Shown here: positions 12,219 to 20,022 of the stretch, in pieces
Layout of the letters: the number at the start of each line of letters is the position of its first letter
Numbering within the stretch: position 1 is the first letter of the stretch
Source: Thiocystis violacea
Lineage (GTDB): Bacteria; Pseudomonadota; Gammaproteobacteria; Chromatiales; Chromatiaceae
Direction of reading: 5' to 3'
Length of the DNA stretch: 45,672 nucleotides
Assembly (NCBI RefSeq): GCF_016583575.1
Contig: NZ_NRRG01000044.1
Coordinates: 1-45,672 of the forward strand
Program-made: the position numbers and the translations under genes
Notes under the pieces: model-generated
What the model saw: only the letters and a program-made list of their open reading frames with translations
Database searches by the model: none
Told to the model about the DNA's origin: nothing

Positions 12219-12239
12219 CCAACCACACCTTGTAGCCAA
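12206..12239 (+). repeat. 17-base tandem duplication around the pilZ stop
   Basis: Two near-identical 17-base units, each containing ACACC(A/T)TGTAGCCAA, lie head to tail. They start before the pilZ stop and end just before tatD. The duplication leaves both reading frames intact and probably arose by slippage. Confidence 0.6.
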
Positions 12240-12243
12240 ACCC

Positions 12244-13071
12244 ATGCTGATCGATTCACACTGCCATCTCGACCGCGTGGACCTCAAGCGCCATGGCGGC
12301 GACTTCGACCGCATGATGCGCGGATGCGCCGAGGCCGGCGTCGTTCGGATGCTCTGTGTCGCCATCGATCTGGATCACTATCCGGCGATGCGCCGCCTGG
12401 TCGATCCCTACCCGACGGTGGATCTCTCCGTGGGCGTGCACCCGAACGAGGACGGCGGCATCGAGCCGAGCGTCGAGCGACTGGTCGATCTCGCGTCGGA
12501 TCCGCGCGTGGTCGCCATCGGCGAGACCGGTCTGGATTACTACCGTCTCGAAGGCGACCCGAGCGGCCAGCAGGATCGCTTCCGCACCCATATCGCCGCC
12601 GCTAGGATCTGTCGCAAGCCGCTGATCATCCATACCCGCGAGGCCCGCGAGGACACCATTCGTCTCCTTCGGGAAGAAGGCGCGGACGAGACCGGCGGCG
12701 TGCTGCACTGCTTCACCGAGACCTGGGAGATGGCCAGACAGGGCCTGGATCTCGGATTCTTCGTCTCCTTCTCCGGCATCCTCACCTTCAAGAGCGCCGA
12801 GGCGCTCCGCGAGGTGGCGCGCCAGGTGCCGCTCGATCGTCTGTTGATCGAGACCGACTCGCCCTATCTGGCGCCTGTTCCTTATCGCGGAAAATCCAAC
12901 GAACCCAGCTATCTGGGGCGGATCGCCGCCTGCCTCGGCGAGATTCGCGGCCTGGATCCCGAGCAGGTCGCCGCCGTCACGCAGGATAACTACAGGCGCT
13001 TGTTCGGCGGCGACCGGGAAGCCCGAAGGGCTTCGGCCGCGGGAGGCTTCAGTACGCGTTCCTGTGACTGA
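12244..13071 (+). CDS. TatD-family metal-dependent hydrolase (YcfH-like)
   Basis: A 275-residue TIM-barrel metallo-DNase-like protein. Metal ligands appear as SHCHLDRV near the N-terminus, the Glu of GETGLDYY, the His of LIIHTREA and LHCFTET, and the Asp of ETDSPYLAP. YcfH members always follow holB and pilZ. They are described as 3'-5' DNases or tRNA-type deacylase-like enzymes; the physiological role is unsettled. The C-terminal 23 bases overlap the end of the convergent sugar-transferase gene. Confidence 0.92.
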   Translation: MLIDSHCHLDRVDLKRHGGDFDRMMRGCAEAGVVRMLCVAIDLDHYPAMRRLVDPYPTVDLSVGVHPNEDGGIEPSVERLVDLASDPRVVAIGETGLDYYRLEGDPSGQQDRFRTHIAAARICRKPLIIHTREAREDTIRLLREEGADETGGVLHCFTETWEMARQGLDLGFFVSFSGILTFKSAEALREVARQVPLDRLLIETDSPYLAPVPYRGKSNEPSYLGRIAACLGEIRGLDPEQVAAVTQDNYRRLFGGDREARRASAAGGFSTRSCD

Positions 13072-13075
13072 AGCC
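13045..13075. terminator. Inverted repeat in the convergent tatD / sugar-transferase overlap
   Basis: GGCTTCAGT (13045-13053) and ACTGAAGCC (13067-13075) form a perfect 9-bp stem around a 13-base loop, covering both stop codons. A second small hairpin, CCGAAgggcTTCGG, lies just to the left near 13023. There is no clear T-run on either side, so a bidirectional terminator role is inference. Confidence 0.5.
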
Positions 13076-14545
13076 GTGAAGGAAGGTCAGGAGGATGATC
13101 CGGATGTCCAGCCAGACCGACCAATTGCGGATATAGTCCAGATCGAAATCGACCCGTCGACCCATCTTGTCGATCGATTCGGTCTCGCCACGCCAGCCGT
13201 TGACCTGCGCCCAGCCCGTGATGCCCGGTTTGACCTTGTGTCGCAACATGTAGCCTCCGATGAGACCCCGGTAGTGTTCGTTATGCGCGACCGCGTGCGG
13301 CCTTGGGCCGACGATGGACATCGATCCCTGAACCACATTGATGAACTGAGGCAGTTCATCCAGTGATGTCCGGCGCAGGAATTCGCCGAAAGGCGTCACC
13401 CGTGAGTCGCCCTTGCGGGCCTGGATCACGCGACCTCCGTCCTCGCACACGCGCATGGTGCGGAACTTCCAGACCGTGATCTCCTTGCCGTCGAGCCCAT
13501 AGCGGCGCTGCATGAAAATCGCCGGTCCTGGTCCGGAGAGCTTGACGCCGATGGCGATCGCCAACATCGGAAGCGCCAGCAGGAGCAGGGCGACGCTGCC
13601 GACGGCGAGATCCTCGAGCCGCTTGAGCCAGGCGCTCGGTCCCTGGAAGGGGCTTTCGTAGACGCTGACGATCTTGAGGCCATTCACATCCACGCAGCGG
13701 CGATGCAGAACATCGACACGCCCAAGGTCGGGCAGGATCTGACGCGACCCCTGTTCCCCATCGGGCGCGCGCGAGCGCCGATCCTGGACCAGATAGACGG
13801 AGGTGGTGCTGTCGGCGAGCTGGCGCACCAGGGTGTTGATCCGACGCTCGGCGCGACCCGGCGGCAGGGCGATGTAGACCACGTCGAGTTCACCGGCGCG
13901 GGCGAGCTGGACCAGGCGATCCAGCGAGCCTCGCGTCCTGGAGCTGACCAGAGGCAGGGCCGCGTCCCGGTCGCCATCGTCGAACAGACCCAGGATGCTG
14001 AATCCCATCCAGGTATTGTCCGAGGCGGTACGCGCGACGTGCTTGGCGAGTTCGCCGCTGCCCGCGATCGCCAGGCGTTGCCTGTTGTAGCCACGCGCGC
14101 GCGCCCAGCGCAGTGAACGGCGCACGGCGAACCGCCAGGCGTTGAGCGCGACGAGGGCGATCAGAAACCAGGACAATAGGGTCATGGGCGGATAGCCGAT
14201 CGCATCCTGCTGTACGTACACCGCGACCAGCGAAATCCCCGTCACCCCAAGCCAGGCTTCGGTCGTGGCCCCGATCTCCGCGCGAATCGATTCGGTTCGC
14301 CAGGGCCGGTAAAGGTTCTTGGCGTCCGCCACGAGATTGAACAGAACGACCCCGATCAGTCCCGCGGTGATGATCGGCACGGAGGCCCCAGCGCCCGTCA
14401 GCAGAGCGGCGAGCCAGAGACTGGCCAGGATGATGAGGACATCCGCGAACCGGTGGATCAACGGGAGCGTGCCCTTGTAATCGCGCATGCGCGCCTTGGT
14501 GGATTCCCGGTCGAGGACTTCCGACAGAATGATATCAGCCCACAT
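13049..14545 (-). CDS. Polyprenyl-phosphate glucose-1-phosphate transferase (WcaJ family)
   Basis: A 498-residue integral membrane enzyme that loads the first sugar phosphate onto undecaprenyl phosphate to start a polysaccharide repeat. Four or so hydrophobic helices fill residues 30-150, followed by a Rossmann-like CoA-binding domain (about 160-290). The C-terminal bacterial sugar-transferase domain shows a membrane helix, WKFRTMRVCEDG, RRTSLDELPQFINVV, SIVGPRPHAVAHNEHY, KPGITGWAQVNGWRGET and DLDYIRNWSVWLDI. GGAGG lies about 8-9 bases before ATG 14545. It overlaps the upstream gene by 11 bases, so the two are coupled. No other polysaccharide assembly gene is in the window. Confidence 0.93.
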   Translation of the reverse strand: MWADIILSEVLDRESTKARMRDYKGTLPLIHRFADVLIILASLWLAALLTGAGASVPIITAGLIGVVLFNLVADAKNLYRPWRTESIRAEIGATTEAWLGVTGISLVAVYVQQDAIGYPPMTLLSWFLIALVALNAWRFAVRRSLRWARARGYNRQRLAIAGSGELAKHVARTASDNTWMGFSILGLFDDGDRDAALPLVSSRTRGSLDRLVQLARAGELDVVYIALPPGRAERRINTLVRQLADSTTSVYLVQDRRSRAPDGEQGSRQILPDLGRVDVLHRRCVDVNGLKIVSVYESPFQGPSAWLKRLEDLAVGSVALLLLALPMLAIAIGVKLSGPGPAIFMQRRYGLDGKEITVWKFRTMRVCEDGGRVIQARKGDSRVTPFGEFLRRTSLDELPQFINVVQGSMSIVGPRPHAVAHNEHYRGLIGGYMLRHKVKPGITGWAQVNGWRGETESIDKMGRRVDFDLDYIRNWSVWLDIRIILLTFLHGFSHRNAY

Positions 14546-16253
14546 CAGCCGACCCTCCCTGGCGCGCGATCATCCGCCGCCGTGTCTGGGTTCGATCCAG
14601 GATCCCTTCGTCCATCGCGGGCGATGAATCCAGGATCGCGCCCCGTCGCCTGAGTTCGGTCAAGATCAAGGCCACGGCCGCCTCTACGCCCATGACGGAG
14701 GTGTCGATCGCGATCTCGGGATGCTCCGGGGCCTCGTAGGGGTCATTGATGCCGGTGAAATCCTTGATCAGGCCGGCGTGGGCCTTGGCATACAGTCCCT
14801 TCGGATCCCGTTGTTCGCAGACCTCAAGAGGGGTCGAGACATGGATCTCCAGGAATCCGCCCTCGGCCTCGATCAGGCTTCGCACCGCCGCGCGGGTCAC
14901 CCGATAGGGTGCGATGGGCGCGCAGATCGCAATGCCGCCGTGCCGTGTGATCTCGCTCGCCACGTAGCCGATGCGTCGGATATTCAGGTCGCGGTGTTCC
15001 TTGCTGAAGGTCAGTTCGCTGGACAGATGGCGGCGCACCAGATCGCCGTCGAGCAGGGTCACGGTGCGCCCAAGCTTGGATAGCTGCGCCGCTAGGGCTC
15101 GCGCGACGGTCGACTTGCCCGCTCCGGACAGGCCGGTGAAGAAGCAGGTGACACCGCTCGTGTCGCACTTGGCGTCACCCTCGCCAGCCATGAGCCCTTC
15201 GCTCCAGGCACCATCCGATCCGGGCGCTCCGATCGGCATGGGGTTGGCGCCCGCGAGATCCTCGGCGGGGATCCGCAGGTCGAGCACGGACAGCAGTTCG
15301 AGACCCAGGTGGTCCTTGCAGGCGCTGGCGAGATCGCGCATCGGCACGGATCCGGCGACACCTTTACCCAGTTCCATGTCGCGAGGATCCAGGAAATAGT
15401 GGGTCGCGCCGCACCGATGATGGACGAACGCGCGCCAGAGCCACTCCCGAGCACCCGAGCCGCTCGGATTGAGCGGCAACAGCGCCAGCCGTGCTCCGCC
15501 CGAGGGGTAATGCGCCAAGAGTGAACGGTACTGCTTGACGCGCCGATGCAACTCCAGCTCGGTGGATCGGATCGCGTCCATGACTGGATGGAGGAGTACG
15601 AGCGCCCCCAACTCCCTCGCGATGGCGGCGATCGTCCGGTGTCCGGACGGGGGCAGCTCCGCGCTTGGATCGACCACGATCATGCGCGTCCATCCGCCGG
15701 CCTTCAGCTCCGCCTTCAGGCCCATCGGCGTGACCCGCAGGTCCGGATAGTCGTGATGCAAGGGCCGGCTGATACCTTCGATACGACCCCCGAGCGCATA
15801 AGGCGCGCTCCCTTCATCGGCGATCGTCTCCTCCCCATGCGTCGCGCCGTCGGGGTGAAGAATCGCGCGCTCGCGCCGCCAGTCGGGTTGCCAGACGTCC
15901 CCCAGGGTCAAGATCGCCAGCATGGCCCCCTCATCGTCGCGCAGAACCACCCGCTCCTCGCCTTGCAGCGAACCCGCGGTATCGGCGTCGAGATCCAGTG
16001 TGAAGGGTCTCGGGAAGAAGGTGCCATTGGCGAGGCACTGGCGTTCGAGGACGGACTCGTAGTCCTCACGCCCCATGTAACCGTCAAGCGGCGCGCAGGC
16101 CCCGCCGAGCATCAGTTCGAGATCGCGTGTCTGGCGATCATCGAGCGTGATCGAGCGCAGCCGCATGGCTTCCTGCTTGATCTCGGTCGCCCTGGCCGCG
16201 TCGACCAAGAGATCGACGGGCGTGCTTCGATATCCGTGGATGGTGTCGCTCAT
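14535..16253 (-). CDS. ATP-sulfurylase-like / adenylylsulfate kinase fusion with degenerate sulfurylase half
   Basis: A 572-residue two-domain protein. Residues 365-545 form a canonical APS kinase: P-loop GLSGAGKST (374-382), LDGDLVRRHL, FSKEHRDLNIRRIGYVA, ICAPIAPYR and DPKGLYAKA. It should make PAPS. Residues 1-345 follow the ATP-sulfurylase fold (LMLGGACAPLDGYM, GATHYFLDPRD), but the QTRNPxHRAH nucleotide motif is replaced by a stretch ending LPPSGH (first His lost), and GRDHAG by PRDMEL. The Sat half is probably not catalytic; it may be structural or regulatory. ATG 16253 begins MSDTIHGYRSTPVDLL. The gene is coupled to the priming sugar transferase, hinting at sulfation of a polysaccharide. 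Confidence 0.88.
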   Translation of the reverse strand: MSDTIHGYRSTPVDLLVDAARATEIKQEAMRLRSITLDDRQTRDLELMLGGACAPLDGYMGREDYESVLERQCLANGTFFPRPFTLDLDADTAGSLQGEERVVLRDDEGAMLAILTLGDVWQPDWRRERAILHPDGATHGEETIADEGSAPYALGGRIEGISRPLHHDYPDLRVTPMGLKAELKAGGWTRMIVVDPSAELPPSGHRTIAAIARELGALVLLHPVMDAIRSTELELHRRVKQYRSLLAHYPSGGARLALLPLNPSGSGAREWLWRAFVHHRCGATHYFLDPRDMELGKGVAGSVPMRDLASACKDHLGLELLSVLDLRIPAEDLAGANPMPIGAPGSDGAWSEGLMAGEGDAKCDTSGVTCFFTGLSGAGKSTVARALAAQLSKLGRTVTLLDGDLVRRHLSSELTFSKEHRDLNIRRIGYVASEITRHGGIAICAPIAPYRVTRAAVRSLIEAEGGFLEIHVSTPLEVCEQRDPKGLYAKAHAGLIKDFTGINDPYEAPEHPEIAIDTSVMGVEAAVALILTELRRRGAILDSSPAMDEGILDRTQTRRRMIARQGGSADVG

Positions 16254-16353
16254 CGTTTGCTCCAATCGGCAAGGATCGTGTTCGGTTAAGAAGAGGTGTA
16301 CGGATTCGGCCTCGGGGGCGCTGACCGCGCGGGGATCGGACGCCCGAGGGTTC

Positions 16354-17037
16354 TCAGGTCCCCGGTGGTGCCATGTGCGCGAGTATGGGGAGCGGGAATT
16401 GGCCGGAGGTTTCGGCCGGTTTGAGCCCGTAGAAAAAGCTACAGGTGCGTAACGCATTCCCCTCGGGTAGATAGACCGAGCACAGGATCTCGTCGAAACT
16501 CTCCAGCAGTATCCGAAGTCCGTCCGGCGTCAGACGCCAATACTCAAGTCGGTTTGAATCGCGATCCGGGAGATAGGGGCCACAGAGCGGCGACTGAATC
16601 CAAATCTGGCCCGATCGTTTGAGGATCCGCCGCAACTCCAGAATCAAGCTCTCGGGTCGGGAGATACGCCCAAGGCCGGAGCAGAGGACGGCATCGAAAT
16701 AGTCGGAATCCAGCTCCAGCACGACTTGACCGGCCTCACGCGCGCGGCGCTCCACGAGATCGAGACTGATCGTCAGCCAATTGGGTCCGAGCTCCGGCCC
16801 ATCATCTCCATCGAATACGAACCGCACACAGCGCTTGCCCAGGCCGGCAGTCACGAAATGACTGAACAGGCTATGGAATTCCTCGGTGATCTCACCGAAT
16901 CCGCTTTGTGATCGCTTGTATTCAAGCAGATCCCGTACAACCTGAAGGCCCTGTTGTATCAGGCCGGTATGAAGGTGCTGGCGCACGCCATCCGAATGTG
17001 GGAATGGGCTTTTCTGGGGTGGTTGGTCATTCTCCAT
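16354..17037 (-). CDS. Putative class I SAM-dependent methyltransferase
   Basis: A protein of about 227 residues resembling the second half of a class I methyltransferase fold: VRFVFDGDDG, LDSDYFDAVLCSGLGRISRPESLILELRRIL, LKRSGQIWIQSPLCGPYLPDRD, then EYWRLTPDGLRILLESFDEI and a GLKPAETSG tail. The glycine-rich SAM motif is poorly kept (FDGDDG), so it may be divergent. It is about 100 bases upstream of the Sat/APS-kinase fusion on the same strand and probably heads that operon. The start is uncertain: ATG 17037 (MENDQPPQ) or an in-frame ATG at 17094. The protein it modifies is unknown. Confidence 0.65.
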   Translation of the reverse strand: MENDQPPQKSPFPHSDGVRQHLHTGLIQQGLQVVRDLLEYKRSQSGFGEITEEFHSLFSHFVTAGLGKRCVRFVFDGDDGPELGPNWLTISLDLVERRAREAGQVVLELDSDYFDAVLCSGLGRISRPESLILELRRILKRSGQIWIQSPLCGPYLPDRDSNRLEYWRLTPDGLRILLESFDEILCSVYLPEGNALRTCSFFYGLKPAETSGQFPLPILAHMAPPGT

Positions 17038-18249
17038 AACGGGTAAGCCGCCATCAATTATCAGTGGTGCGACAATGCAATTTACACCTGTCATGCGCTG
17101 CTTCTCGTTGTCATGGCTTGCGGGAACTCCAGCGCTCGCCAGCGCCGGAATTCGTGCGGTCAACGTGATGACATTTCATGTGAATGCGGCCGTGCATCAC
17201 CGACCGCGGCCAGGTCTCCGATAGACCTACATCATGTGGACAATTGAATTACTCGGTACGTCCTCGCGGGGTCTTTGCTTGATGAATAATGCAAACGCGG
17301 TGCCATGCGATGAGCGTATGTTCCACCTGGCGTCGATTCTGACTTGAACCCGAGGCGGGATGTTTAGTTGTATTGTTTTTGTTACAGTCCGGGGGGGTCG
17401 ACCCAATTGACACATGGAGTGAATCCGTGTGCGCTTGGATCCCAAATAGCACGACTATCGGGTTGATTTCCGGTGGCCCGTTCCCGGAGAGACCCCGAGA
17501 AACGAATCCGAGGAAAAACTGTGCAAGTTCAAGGAAAGCGTCTATGCTGATCTCGTGTGATTAAAGTTTCGGTAGCCTGGGCTTTAATACCTACATTTAA
17601 TTTAGGGGTAAATACGCAGTGGCTGGGGGTTAGTACTCAGCCCGAGTGTCGAGAGCTGAATCCGTTGATTTCGTCCGCTGAAGAGCGGGCTTGCAGACTT
17701 TACGTAGACAGCCCTTGCCGCCGAAATAAATCCGACTAGACTTGAATACCAAATAATCGGCTTGCACGTTTTGCCTGCCGTGCTAAATTATAATCTGTGT
17801 GGTTTTTAGCCTGCCCGGGGTTCCGCTTTTCGTGAATGCGCCGATGACGTCGGTCAGTCCGATTCCGCTGGTCGACGGAATAAAGCCTTATCGCGTCTTG
17901 AAATGACTCGCTCAAATATCGGTGTGGATGTGATCCTGGATTAATAATCCGCTCCACTCTTGAAATGAGCGCGCCAGGCGGTATTTATTAAGTGTCTATC
18001 GTTTTGGTCGGCCGGTTATGCATCGAAGTGAATTCTGTTTGATGCTTGCGCTGGCTTGCCGTTGTATCGAGATTCTTAAAGGCTATTTTTTGGAGGCCGG
18101 ATGATTCGGTTTTCGAGCTCGATCGAAGAGCCGCCGCGCATTGTCATTCAGGCTGGCCGGCAGGTACGGTTCAGCGATAGGATTCATTCAGGGACGAGGG
18201 GGTTTGACTCGCGAGCGAACATCAACAATAACCATCTCGGTAGTTCATC
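17038..18249. other. 1.2-kb divergent intergenic region without a recognised gene
   Basis: This stretch separates the minus-strand methyltransferase operon from the + strand sigma-54 activator. From about 17380 to 18080 it is clearly AT-richer than the flanks. Short open frames occur but show no family or consistent codon bias. I saw no riboswitch core or clear -24/-12 promoter. It is long enough to hold operators, a small RNA or a decayed gene. Confidence 0.5.
17762..17794 (+). promoter_or_regulatory. Possible sigma-70 promoter in the divergent spacer
   Basis: A perfect TATAAT lies at 17789-17794, overlapped by TAAATT at 17784-17789. TTGCAC at 17762-17767 is 16 bases before TAAATT (21 before TATAAT). 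It would give a leader of about 450 bases to the activator at 18250, so it may drive something else. Low confidence. Confidence 0.25.
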
Positions 18250-19635
18250 ATGTTGGATACGCGCCGCGCGCTTCTGTACTTGAGGCTGGGCCCCATGGAG
18301 GAGCCGATCCCGCCTTCCCTTCTGGGTCAAGAATGGGATGTCCATGAGGCATCGAATCCCCAGGTGGCGATGGAGCTGATGGGCAGGCAGAAATTCCTGG
18401 TCGGCCTGTTCTATTGGGACGGCGCCAGCCATGATGTTCACGCGCTGCGTCTCCATGCCGAGATGCTGCACGAGGCGAACAATCACATCAATTGGGTCGC
18501 CCTGCTCTCGGGCGTGACGCGTTCCTTCCGTCATGTCTCGCGCGTGATTACCTCCCATTTCTATGACTACCACACCTTACCGCTTGACGCCGAGCGACTC
18601 GCCTTCACGCTCGGCCATGCCTATGGGATGGCCGAGATCGCCAATTCCTTTTCCGAGGGCGCCAATGTCTTGACCGGGGGCGAGGGCGAATCGGAATTCG
18701 CCATGGTCGGCCAGAGCCCCGCCATGCGGGCCGTCTTTCAGACCATTCACAAGGTCGCCTCCATCGATCTCAATGTGATGATTCGTGGCGAGAGCGGCAC
18801 CGGCAAGGAACTGGCGGCGCAGGCCATCCATCAGCTCTCGCATCGCGCCCAGGGGCCTTTCGTCGCCGTGAACTGCGGCGCGCTGCCGCGCGATCTCATT
18901 CAGGCCGAATTGTTCGGTCACGAGAAAGGCGCCTTCACCGGCGCCGATCGCCGCAAGATCGGTCGGATCGAGGCCGCCCAGAATGGCACGCTCTTCCTCG
19001 ACGAGATCGGGGATCTGCCGCTCGACATGCAGGTCAATCTGCTGCGCTTTCTACAGGAGAAGACGATCGATCGGCTGGGTGGCACGAACCAGATTCCAGT
19101 GGACGTGCGCGTCATCGCGGCGACCCATGTGAATCTCGAACGGGCGGTGGAGGAGGGGCGTTTTCGCGAGGATCTCTATTACCGGCTCAACGTGCTGCAT
19201 CTGGAGATGCCGCCGCTGCGCGATCGCGGCGAGGATATCGAGTTGATCGCGGACCATTTTCTCCATCAGTTCGCGAACCGGGTGAAACCGAGCATCAAGG
19301 GCTTCAGCCAGCCGGCCCTGGAAGCCATCAAATCGCACTCCTGGCCGGGCAATGTTCGGGAGATGGTCAACCGCATCCAGCGCGCCGTGGTCATGGGCGA
19401 GGGTAGACTCGTCAAGCCGCGCGAACTCGGCCTGGATCAGGACATCCCGAAATCCATTCTCATGACCCTGTCGGAAGCACGGGCCAAGGCGGAAAAGGAA
19501 GTCATCGAACGCACCCTGAGCGAAGCGCGCAATAACGTCTCGAAGGCCGCGCGTCGCCTGGACATCTCGCGCGTCACCCTCTACCGGCTGATGGAACAGC
19601 ACGCCATTGATTGGCAGGGCAGCAAGGATGATTGA
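18250..19635 (+). CDS. VpsR-like sigma-54-dependent transcriptional activator
   Basis: A 461-residue bacterial enhancer-binding protein. The N-terminal 1-135 is receiver-like but lacks the usual phosphoacceptor Asp context, and has the SHFYDYHTLP stretch I associate with VpsR-type regulators. The AAA+ core has Walker A GESGTGKE (180-187), GAFTGA (227-232, contacts sigma-54), Walker B TLFLDEIGD (about 247-255) and RFREDLYYRLNVL. A Fis-type helix-turn-helix ends the protein (NNVSKAARRLDISRVTLYRLM). VpsR controls exopolysaccharide and responds to cyclic-di-GMP. The divergent priming-transferase operon is the natural target, by inference. Confidence 0.88.
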   Translation: MLDTRRALLYLRLGPMEEPIPPSLLGQEWDVHEASNPQVAMELMGRQKFLVGLFYWDGASHDVHALRLHAEMLHEANNHINWVALLSGVTRSFRHVSRVITSHFYDYHTLPLDAERLAFTLGHAYGMAEIANSFSEGANVLTGGEGESEFAMVGQSPAMRAVFQTIHKVASIDLNVMIRGESGTGKELAAQAIHQLSHRAQGPFVAVNCGALPRDLIQAELFGHEKGAFTGADRRKIGRIEAAQNGTLFLDEIGDLPLDMQVNLLRFLQEKTIDRLGGTNQIPVDVRVIAATHVNLERAVEEGRFREDLYYRLNVLHLEMPPLRDRGEDIELIADHFLHQFANRVKPSIKGFSQPALEAIKSHSWPGNVREMVNRIQRAVVMGEGRLVKPRELGLDQDIPKSILMTLSEARAKAEKEVIERTLSEARNNVSKAARRLDISRVTLYRLMEQHAIDWQGSKDD

Positions 19636-19704
19636 AACGATACCGGGCGATGAGCGACGGGGCCGCGATCATCCTTCCGGCCAGAGCTGACGCCCCCGCT
19701 TCGT

Positions 19705-19776
19705 AGGATGGGCAGAGCGCAGCGATGCCCATCCTGTACGCTCCGAGGCTCAAGATAAAAGGATGGGCAAAGCCCA
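19705..19776. repeat. GGATGGGC dispersed hairpin repeat
   Basis: AGGATGGGCA (19705-19714) pairs perfectly with TGCCCATCCT (19726-19735) around an 11-base loop. A second related hairpin, TGGGC-aaa-GCCCA, is at 19764-19776. The first 17 bases recur at 45260-45276. It lies in the 387-base gap after the activator gene, where no gene was found. It is probably a REP/BIME-like chromosomal repeat that may also end transcription. Confidence 0.7.
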
Positions 19777-20022
19777 CCCAAGCCGGCCGAGTCTTGCCAG
19801 CGAGGCTGGTCGGGCGTGCCCCGCCGATCCCGCCCGACTCCAGATCGCCCGAAATGGCATCAAGAACAGGAACCCCAATGATCCGGACGATCGACAGGGA
19901 ATGATTCCACCCAGTGACCGACTTGCACCCGCCCAGGCGTGAGCCGACAATCCTCGCCGTAATCCCATGTGTCGCGCCGACGATTGGCGCGGGCCATCCA
20001 CCTCCGGCGGGGTCGCTCAACC

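Noticed and set aside
17227-17445. Short minus-strand open frame in the divergent spacer
   Set aside because: No ribosome site, no domain and codon use unlike the neighbours.
17038-18249. Cyclic-di-GMP riboswitch in the leader of the VpsR-like gene
   Set aside because: I looked for the conserved core of the GEMM type by eye and did not see it.
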